DNA of 64,000 bases from Odiellus spinosus. Taxonomy: Eukaryota; Arthropoda; Arachnida; Opiliones; Phalangiidae. Each line of letters begins with the position of its first letter. Position 1 is the stretch's first letter. This document shows positions 56,304-64,000 of the stretch, piece after piece. The stretch covers positions 7,752,200-7,816,199 of the forward strand of contig OY987232.1 in assembly GCA_963920705.1 (NCBI GenBank), written 5' to 3'. The notes under the pieces are model-generated. The model worked only from the letters and a program-made list of their open reading frames with translations, searched no databases and was not told the DNA's origin. Made by a program: the position numbers and the translations under genes.

Positions 56304-57191
56304 TATGGGTTCCCCTTGTCAGTTATAGAAATACAATACATATTTGTAAATGTATTGATGAAATGTATTTGAAGTTTCTATACATATAATTTAATTGTTT
56401 TTTAATTTTTCATATTAAATAAACCCACTAAGCGTAGTCTCACCATTCGCGCGTAGACTGCTAAGTCAAATCTCGTCCATGAGATACTTGTCCTTTAAGC
56501 CTAATTTGGCCATGCACGCATAATTTGGAGAGAATCTAGAACCTTTGTTTCAAGAAGTTTTCGTTCAATAGCCGGGCTCTTTTCCACATCTTTATCATAT
56601 CTACACTACAACCACGCCCTGTTGCTAAAAATCACAAACGCCCACTCTATCGTATAATATTTTTCCTGTGTCTAATTCCCTCAGCTATGCTTTGTAGGTT
56701 AACGATAATAAATTGATTTTAATGCAAAATTTTAGTATATAACGTAGAATGAGGAGATATGTTTAGAATTACTTTGTTTTTAAGTACATAAATGATAGCT
56801 TGTATCCTAATTGATAAGCAATTGATCAAAAATTCCACGTTTTTCAAGAATCTCGAATCTTTTTGGTATAGATCGTATTGATCTACTTAGAAATTATCAA
56901 CATTTTTTTTTTAATTGATCGACTTTCAAATGATCGACAAAGGCTTAGATAAGGTTAAGTTAGTGTATTAACTCAAATCATTTCCATCAATCATATGAAA
57001 GTCGAAATTTATCAAATAGATGATAGAACATTTCGTCTGCTCGAATACCTGTTTTTTCAATAACTGTCGGCAATTGGGCCTTTAGTTTTGAGTGATGCCT
57101 TATAGCCGCTCTTGCCTAAACTTGATTCTATTCATTGTTTATTTGTCCAAAATTTGATTAATCCCAGTTTAAAAACTGTTTTTGGCTTTAG
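56304..57191 (+). other. end of the large IR intron
   Basis: No repeat or coding sequence was recognised. It ends with the acceptor TTTTTGGCTTTAG of receptor exon 5. Confidence 0.5.
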
Positions 57192-57484
57192 TACGCTGTT
57201 ACGCCTGCAAATCTTAAAATATGGAAAGCCCTGAATGATTACGACGGTAGAATAACGTTCAAGGAATTCTTTTCATTGACAACGTTCGAAAGATTATCGA
57301 AAAACAACTGTATTCTAATTAGCGAGAAGTCACTAATTAAATATCACATTGGAAGCCTTTGTAGCAAATTGGTACCATCAACAACATTTCATATTGGAAA
57401 GGAGATTATCTACCCACATTTATTTACGTACGCCTTTCGAAGAGACTTTGAAGACACCACATTTGTTACGCAATTTAATAAAAA
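57192..57484 (+). CDS. ionotropic receptor exon 5: ligand-binding lobe S2
   Basis: 97 codons plus two bases, acceptor TTGGCTTTAG, donor AA|GTAAAC. YAVTPANLKIWKALNDYDGR, ILISEKSLIKYHIGSLC and FHIGKEIIYPHLFTYAFRRD correspond to the S2 lobe of IRs, where the last motif is the common 'G.e..yPh..s...rkd' stretch. Splice phase 2 matches exon 6 (AA|A). The frame is open and undamaged. Confidence 0.88.
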
Positions 57485-57673
57485 GTAAACATGACGTATA
57501 GAAAATTCATGCAACCGAACATAATTATTTATACTGTATAGGGTTTATGGGAGGGTGAAGGGTAAAAGTTTTTCTACTCAAACACCCTCTTCTTTTTTCA
57601 AGCCAATCTCAATTTTTTTCTGATAAACTTTGGTATTGTGCCGAGGCGAGTCCTATCTCTTTTGCAGCTCGAT

Positions 57674-57960
57674 CTTAAAGAGAGAATGCAACCTAACAAC
57701 AAATGTCTTTATTATCGATTCCTTATCGTTTAAGAAGGCCTAACCCACTAATAATTTTTTTTATTCTAGTACCATTTATTTAAAATAAACCAATTTCATT
57801 TTGAATAAGCTAAGCTCAATTCATGGAGATCCTGAATCTCTTCGCATTGAAGTTTAAACTTTAATCCCATGGAGATCTCGCCTTAACAAATGGCCTTTGC
57901 TCAATGGTTGATGGTCCTTCAACGCGCAGAAATTGAGGATCTTAACGAATTCGGTTAAGT
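57674..57960. mobile_element. partial piggyBac-like MITE
   Basis: It begins AGAGAGAATGCAACCTAACA like the element at 58712, keeps the left arm to CATGGAGATCCTG, and then diverges. No right end. Confidence 0.6.
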
Positions 57961-58211
57961 TGTAATTTTATTTCTACTTTAATATTAGTTTGTAATTTTT
58001 ATTACCGGTGGACTAGGGTGGTGGCGCGTAATTCCGTCCAATTCTAATTCCGTCCACTTTAATTTTAAAATGTGAATCTTTAATTTGGGTTGCACGAATT
58101 AAACGAAAAAGGACTTATTTTAGGCACTGATAAACGCCCCGTCAAAAAAAAAAATTTCAAGGCCGTAGGAAAAGGCTCGGCTAATTTGACCTGTAAACTT
58201 ACCGAACTTAA

Positions 58212-58507
58212 CCCAGAGTTGCCACAGGTCAGGGAAAAACCAGGAAAAGTCAGGGAATTTGAAAATGAACCAAAAGCGTCAGGGAAAAGTCAGGGAATTT
58301 AAGGATCATTCAAGAAGACCGTGTCAGTTGTGTAGACTAGAACAAAGAAACGCTTGCAAAAAGTTTGGCGAACGCGATTTTTTAAAAAATAAAAGGTTAA
58401 ATATTGGGTAGTATTAGCTGAAACGGTCAGGGAAAATCGTTGGAAAAGTTCAGGGAAAAACGTGGAAAAGTCAGGGAATTTGAATCTGAAAAACTGTTGC
58501 AACCCTG
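58212..58507. mobile_element. hAT-like MITE
   Basis: The ends CAGAGTTGCCACAGGTCAGG and CTGTTGCAACCCTG are imperfect inverted repeats. Subterminal GTCAGGGAAAA repeats lie on both sides. This pattern is familiar from short hAT elements. The small ORF across 58090-58302 is probably spurious. Confidence 0.6.
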
Positions 58508-58711
58508 TATTATGGAAACTAACCTAACCTGAAGTAAACCTCTGATTCGCATTCAAAAGCGAAGTTTTCTAAAGGAGAATTAGCAAATGAGCATTACTTA
58601 AATGTACTATTTATAATTTAGTGTCCAATCTTCCGGTTAACAGCCGTCTATGCTAACCATTCTGCTACCGGATCACGGCGTCTAGCTCAAAAAAACCTTT
58701 GTCTCCTTTAA

Positions 58712-59101
58712 AGGGAGAATGCAACCTAACAACAAGTGATTTTATCGATTCCTTATTGTTTAAATAGGCCTAATCCACTACTGAAAATATTTACAAACAA
58801 ATATTAAACTAGAAATAAATTTAAAACTTACCCTGAAAATGAGCTTAGTGGGATTCATGGAGGTCCTGTTTTCCTCGCGTGTAAGGTCGCACGCGACGAA
58901 AGTCTCGTGGAGATCTCGCGTGAACGATGGGCCTTGCAATTCAGGATCTCCATGAATCCCGCTAAGCCTATTTTCAGGGTAAGTTTTAGATTTATTTCTA
59001 GTTTAATATTTGTATTGTAAACTTTTTATTGATGGATTAGGCCTATTTAAACGATAAGGAATCGATAAAAAAATCACTTGTAATTAGGTTGCATTCTCCC
59101 T
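58712..59101. mobile_element. palindromic piggyBac-like MITE, 390 bp
   Basis: Inverted ends AGGGAGAATGCAACCTAA with TTAA on both sides (58708-58711 and 59102-59105), the target duplication of piggyBac elements. The arms extend ~150 bases (GATTCCTTATTGTTTAAATA, AAATTTAAAACTTACCCTGA) around a GC-richer centre. Relatives are at 3155-3551 and 57674-57960. Confidence 0.88.
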
Positions 59102-59117
59102 TTAACCTAACCTTTAT

Positions 59118-59190
59118 TGATCGAATTTTCTTGGATCGATAGTAATTGCGCCCCCGTCACAATTAATATCGATCCAAGAAAATTTGATCA
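59118..59190. repeat. 24-bp inverted repeat
   Basis: TGATCGAATTTTCTTGGATC... at 59118-59141 pairs with 59167-59190, with one mismatch, around a 25-base GC-richer loop. Could be a very small MITE or an RNA hairpin. Confidence 0.75.
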
Positions 59191-60120
59191 AATTTGTCAA
59201 TTTTCGATCACTCATTTTTCGCTCATTAAGTAATATACCATGGCACGGCTAAGACACGACTATAATTAATCAAGTAGCAATTTATTCCTATTAAATTAAT
59301 GCCAATTTAAGCTACTGAAGCTTTTTATGGCTCCGGAAATAAGGATTAAAAACAAACACGGAAACTGTACAGATACGAACCATATATCACTCGAAAACCC
59401 GGAACTTTAGCTACAAAATAAGCGTCTCAGATTTAATCTTGAAGCCGTATTTAATTATTTATCGAATACTATAAAAAAACTACTGATAGAGGTCAATTCC
59501 GTTCTCTCGAAACAATGTCAAGTTTAAAGTTAATTAACTTCAAAATACCAAATTAAAACGCGAATTTGCGAGCTTGAAAATCATTGACGATTGACAATTC
59601 AATAATTTAAAGTAGAAAGCGTGTTTTTCCCCCTTTTTTTCGCAGTCTTTCAGGGCTGGAAATATTTTTAAAACTAATTCAGTATAGAGGGCGGTAGTGT
59701 ATCGTAACAGTACTTTAAAATAAGGCTTAGAACGTAATATGGCGCGGTTTTTGACCGTGTAAAAATGGAAAGTGCTCATGTGGGTGTTTTAATCGCCTTT
59801 GGAACTGAGTAAAATTTTATGAATTTAATATTTAAAGCTGAAATTTATTATAATTTATTTCATAATAAAATACGTGAATATTAAAATGAATTTGGTAGCT
59901 TTTAACTTTTACAATGGTTGTTTTATCCAGATAGAGCGAATAGTTGAAAACTTTGGGTACAGAGAAAATTGTACACATTATTCCGTGATTCTACGGGTGG
60001 ACGGACATTACCCGCCACTGTCCGGCGATTAGCCGCGGGTGGACGAGTATTATCCGCCACTGGTCGGAATTAGACTCAGACCGGACAGAATTACACTCTT
60101 CTGGACGGAATTGGCCGCGT

Positions 60121-60579
60121 CGACTGACCTTGAAAAATGTTTCGTATCTTTTAGACCAATCAAAGTTAAGGAAAGCAAAGTAGCTTGAAATACGCGTAAA
60201 AATTCAATTTATAAAAAGATATACCTAAATTGAACACGGTTAACATTGGGAGAGTTCTCTTGGTAATTTTATTAAAAGCGGAATTACCCGCTACCACCAT
60301 AGGCTTATTTAAGCGATTAGGTATCGACTTCTCTCTTTAAATCGCTAGAGATTTCCCCATGCCGTCACTATTATTACGTTACAGCGAATTTTTGGTATAT
60401 CAAAACGACGATTTAATTTTTCAATATGCAATAATATTGTTTACTATTCTGCCGTTTTACTAGATATTAATGATTTTTGTAACATAGCCCAGTACATACT
60501 TTAAGATCAAAATTTGTCCATAAACCTTTAATTCCTACTATTTCCCTGTGACAATTACTAATACACGATATTATTTCAG
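60121..60579 (+). other. end of the last IR intron
   Basis: AT-rich intron sequence ending in the acceptor ATATTATTTCAG. Nothing else was recognised. Confidence 0.5.
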
Positions 60580-60817
60580 AATCAGATGGGCTTTTGAAGG
60601 TGGCCTAGTTAATAAATGGCTTGAAAATGAAAAAATAGGAGACTACCAGAAATGTACAGACACTGTGAACTCGTTTCCAGAGATTCAGTCGTTACACTTG
60701 GAGGATTTGGGAGCAATATTTATGATTTTTCTGGTCTTACAAAGCTTAATCGCCTGTCTTTTTATTTACGAGTTCTTATTTAAAGCGAAAAAAAACTTAA
60801 ACCTTAAAAATGTATGA
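60580..60817 (+). CDS. ionotropic receptor exon 6: end of S2, last membrane helix, stop
   Basis: One base plus 78 codons and TGA at 60815. KIRWAFEGGLVNKWLENEKI is the typical end of the S2 lobe in IRs (helix followed by G.v.kW). DLGAIFMIFLVLQSLIACLF + IYEF is the last transmembrane helix, and the cytoplasmic tail is short and basic (KAKKNLNLKNV). The assembled certain part of the receptor is 460 residues; with the two possible upstream exons it would be 612, a usual IR length. Confidence 0.9.
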
Positions 60818-60982
60818 CTTGCAATTCAAGATGACGAGAATTTTATAAAAGATTTTTAACAATCGTATCAAGTGTTCACGTGGGGTTAATTCTAAAGTCA
60901 GTCTCGAAAAATATATTTATTGTAAACAGGCAACTACAAGCTACAAAGGGAAGCGCGTTAAAATGTTTTTCAGAATTAAATA

Positions 60983-61384
60983 AATTATACAAAAAAGAGG
61001 TTGCTTCGCACCCTTAAAAAGGGCTCTGTATCAAACCCATGAAGGGACACAAATTAGTGTTAGAGTTAAAGCAATTTAATATCTTTAACATTATGCTTAG
61101 AAGACTAAGTCAACTACTCCAAATATTTTATTATTATTAAATATTTTCCAAAAAACGTATTAAGACGACCTAGGAAAAAAAATTCAAATGAATTTGTACT
61201 GGAAGAATTTAAAAACAACATCAATAACAGAAAAGGTTTCCAAGGTCGTCTTTATCCTTTTTTTTTCCTAGTTTACTAAGCATTGCTCTAACTCTAACCC
61301 CAATTTGTGTCCCTTCACGGGTTTGATCCGAGTCAGATAAATAGCCCTTTTAAGGGTGTGAAGCAACCTCTTTTTGGTATAATT
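60983..61384. mobile_element. FB1 palindromic element, copy 4
   Basis: Complete but diverged: arms with AAGAGGTTGCTTCGCACCCT, CCAAAAAACGTATTAAGACG and CACGGGTTTGATCCGAGT. The left arm has lost the segment with CTAACTCGAATC. It is joined on the right to TN-E copy 3. Confidence 0.85.
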
Positions 61385-61829
61385 TCTGTCCATTTTTCAC
61401 CAAAAGTTTATAAACCTCGTCCACATTTCACAATTTTGCTTTATAGGTCCCTTGAACCTTAATTCATACTAATGCTGAATAAAAATTAAAGCGTTTAATT
61501 AAGGCTTCAATCTATACGTATTTAAGAGCCTGGTACAAATCTCGAAAGACAGGGATTAACTACCTAACCTTACCTAAAGTAGTAAAAGAGGGATTCGATA
61601 ATTCGATGGATTATTTAACCTAACCTTACCTTAAATATTACAAGAGGGACGTGTTAGCCCGAGCAAGGAAATACCAAGTTGGAGGGATGTGCTATTTACA
61701 GGCTTTAATTAACATAACTTATCCTTACCTTAAAGATTTCAAGATGGAATGTGTAGCCCGAGGGATTAACTAGTTGGAAGGATGGACTAATTCGAGAGAT
61801 TAACTAACCTAACCTGGGAAGCCCTCATA

Positions 61830-61995
61830 TGAGCAGTTCCCATAAGAGCGGTTCCCATAATCGCGGTTCCCAAAACAGCAGTTCTCAAAAAAGCGGTTCC
61901 CAAAAACGCAGTTTATTCATTATAACAGTTCCCATTACAGCGGTTCCCAAAACCGCAGTGTTCCCATTACAGCAGTTCCCGAAATAGCGGATTGA
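61830..61995. repeat. degenerate ~17-bp repeats
   Basis: A run of units of the type GCGGTTCCCATAA / GCAGTTCCCAAAAC, about ten copies. Not coding. Confidence 0.7.
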
Positions 61996-62039
61996 AGCAC
62001 TTGATGAATTTTTATGGGCTGTACGTACGATTATAAGAA

Positions 62040-63830
62040 GGTTGACCTGCAACTTATATCAATCTACACAAGTGTTAGGTTAGACGTACATTCCCAAGGT
62101 TGGATTGAGGACGGATACTTTCAATGGTTTTAATGGTTTAAGGTTAGTTTAAACATTCATTCCCAAAGTTTAATGAAGAACGAATTCTTCGTATTGGGTA
62201 ATGATAATTTAGGTTAGCCTATGAAGGGCGAATAACTCTTATTCTAGTTTGGATGAAATACGGATACTTTCAATGGTTTGGCTGGGTTAGGTTAGTTTAA
62301 ACATCCATTCTCAAAGTTTGATGAACGACGAATTCTTCGTATAGAGTTAGGATAATATGAAGGACGAATATCTCGTATTCAAGGTTGGATGAAGGACGGA
62401 TACTTCGAAATGTTTTGATCGGGTTAGATTAGAATTGATTGTATTTAGGACGAATATTTCGTATTGGATAAGGTTAGGCTAGGTTAGGATAGACATCCAT
62501 TCTCAAGGTTGGATGAAGGACGAATACTTTGTAATTGTTTGGCTGGGTTATGTTAGGTAAAGATAGACCTCCATTCCCAAAATTTCAAGAAAATGAACAC
62601 TTTTAATGATTTCTCAGAGTTAGGTTACGTTAGTTTAGGATTGACATCCATTCCAAAGGTTGGAAGGAGGACGAACACTTTGTAATGATTTGGCTGGGTT
62701 AGGTTAGGTAAGGATATACATCCATACCCAAAGTTTAAAGAAGGACGGATACTTTCTTATGGTTTGGCTAGGTTAGATTAGGTTATGTATAGCAGGAATT
62801 CGTATATACTTTATTAATTGGATATATACTAAATTCGGATATCTGTTCGATTAAAATCAAACTGTTTTTCATTCGAGATAACCAATTCGAAGATAAAGTA
62901 AAAAATAATCCATGTTCGTTTTTACCCGAAATGTCTTAATCTTAGAATATTATCCGTGTTCGGATAAAAAAATAGATTTATTTTCCTGAAAATTAATGAA
63001 TAAAATGATGGTTTATAATATTAGTTTCGTCGTTTTATTTATATTCTTCGAATTAAAAGTCAATTTGAAATATTTTTATATTTTAGACTGATTCTGGAAA
63101 CTTAAATAGTCTTATCCATCGTTATACGTTTGGATGCGAGTAGTTTGTTCGTAGATAAAGAGCCAAATAATTATCTTCGGGCAAACCTTATGCATTTAAC
63201 AATTATACGAATATACACTATTTCAAGCAATTTTATCCGAAAATAAAATATCTGGATATATACGAATAATAGAAGATAATGGATATCCGATTCCGAGCTC
63301 TAAGGTTAGGTGAGGATAGACATCCATTCCGAAGGTTCGACGAAGAACGAATACTGTGTAATGGTTTGGTTGGGTTAGGTTAGGTTAGGTTAGGATAGAC
63401 ATATATTCCCAAGGTTGTATGGAGGACGGACACTCGTAAGGGTTTCACTTGGTTAGGTAAGACATACATGGCCAAATTTGGTTGAAGGTCGAATACTTCG
63501 TAACGGTTTGACAGGGTTAGTTTAGGTTAGGCTCGACACCCATTCCGAAGGTTTGATGAAGGACGAATATTTGGTATTGGGTAGGGTTAGGTTAGGATAC
63601 ACATTAATTCCCATGGTGGGATGAAGGACTATTATTTGTAATAGTTTGGCTAGGTTAGGTAAGACGTCCATTCCTAAGCTTGGATAAGGACGAATATTTC
63701 GTATTGTGTTGGCGGGTTACGTTAGGTTAGGATGGACATTTATTCCCAAGGTTCGATGAAGGACAAATACTTCGTATTGGGTTACGTTGGGTTAGGTAAG
63801 GTTAGGTTTGGTTAGGCTCGGATCAACATC
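62040..63830. repeat. ~65-bp degenerate tandem repeats with TTAGG
   Basis: Around 20 diverged units combine GGTTAGGTTAGGATAGACAT, CCATTCCCAAGGTTGGATGA and AGGACGAATACTTCGTAATG. (TTAGG) occurs up to four times in a row (63375-63400). The array is interrupted at 62790-63300 by AT-rich sequence with GGATATCCGATTCCGAGCT and GGAATTCGTATATAC near its borders, perhaps a MITE. Confidence 0.75.
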
Positions 63831-64000
63831 CATTCGATCAAGCACCCCTTGATGAAGTCCAACTCAAATTCCATTTATTCCCTAGACCTTTCGTTGTGTA
63901 ATGTTCTTACACAGACAGAAGAGATTTGATTAGCCACATTTCTAGGTAAAGCGATTTAAATTGAATCGCCACAGTTTATTCAAGTACTCTACCCAAAAGA

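Larger units (their letters stand above)
28316..57191 (+). other. 28.9-kb intron of the ionotropic receptor gene
   Basis: Phase 0 intron with a GTTTCT donor and TTGGCTTTAG acceptor. The flanking coding sequence joins as KGTAYEDYFK|YAVTPANLKIWKAL, which is continuous with the IR family. Nearly all of the intron is repeats and transposons, listed individually. Confidence 0.75.
58019..60120. mobile_element. TIR element with AATTCCGTCC subterminal motifs, ~2.1 kb
   Basis: The left end (GGCGCGTAATTCCGTCC, AATTCTAATTCCGTCC) and right end (GGACAGAATTACACTC, CTGGACGGAATTGGCCGCG) are imperfect inverted repeats with the same 10-mer repeated, including several copies at 59995-60100. No transposase. Two MITEs sit inside. 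Confidence 0.6.
61385..64000. mobile_element. TN-E, copy 3, running off the window
   Basis: 61386-61815 matches 17836-18080 and the TAACC-rich part that follows in copy 1. 63835-64000 matches 23215-23380 (CCACATTTCTAGGTAAAGCG, CAAGTACTCTACCCAAAAGA). Between them lie two repeat blocks and a possible MITE that copies 1 and 2 do not have. Confidence 0.7.

Noticed and set aside
58090-58302. 70-codon ORF starting MHELNEKGLI (non-ATG start)
   Set aside because: It runs across the border of a hAT-like MITE and consists largely of its GTCAGGGAAAA repeats.

Overview
The window is eukaryotic, AT-rich and intron-containing, and almost certainly comes from an arthropod. It encodes a divergent variant ionotropic receptor (IR) of the arthropod chemosensory type. 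It also carries BEL/Pao, CR1-like, mariner, hAT, piggyBac-like and animal CACTA (EnSpm) elements, and scattered short runs of TTAGG, the arthropod telomere repeat. Motif style in the receptor (GKWTGMIGEL, IRWAFEGGLVNKW) reminds me of chelicerate IRs, but that is only an impression. No rRNA, tRNA or CRISPR was seen.

Layout. 0.9-17.0 kb: a CR1/L2-like LINE on the minus strand, split by a 12.15-kb CACTA-type transposon (1698-13851). The transposon carries a transposase gene, a DUF4806-like second gene and five separate tandem-repeat arrays. 17.3-24.9 kb: a palindromic hairpin family (FB1) on both sides of a largely non-coding element (TN-E) that contains a hAT element, another TIR element (TN-G) and a 2.9-kb insertion with two possible exons. 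25.8-60.8 kb: the IR gene on the plus strand. Six exons with matching splice phases are recognised; four lie within 2.5 kb, followed by a 28.9-kb intron and two terminal exons.

The large intron (28316-57191) holds, in order, a palindromic element (PAL), a 100-bp satellite, a foldback, an element with a 9-bp target duplication, and an 18-kb minus-strand BEL/Pao element (37830-56303). A second, plus-strand BEL/Pao element sits inside the left LTR of the first. TN-G sits inside its gag, TN-E/FB1 inside TN-G, and a mariner-like element inside FB1. All transposon genes show stops, frameshifts or deletions. The recognised IR exons show none and join into one open frame, so the receptor is the only gene here that looks functional. 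The last 3 kb (60.98-64.0 kb) is another FB1/TN-E copy that runs off the end.

Coordinates of repeats were read by eye and are good to a few bases where a target duplication is given, and to tens of bases otherwise.
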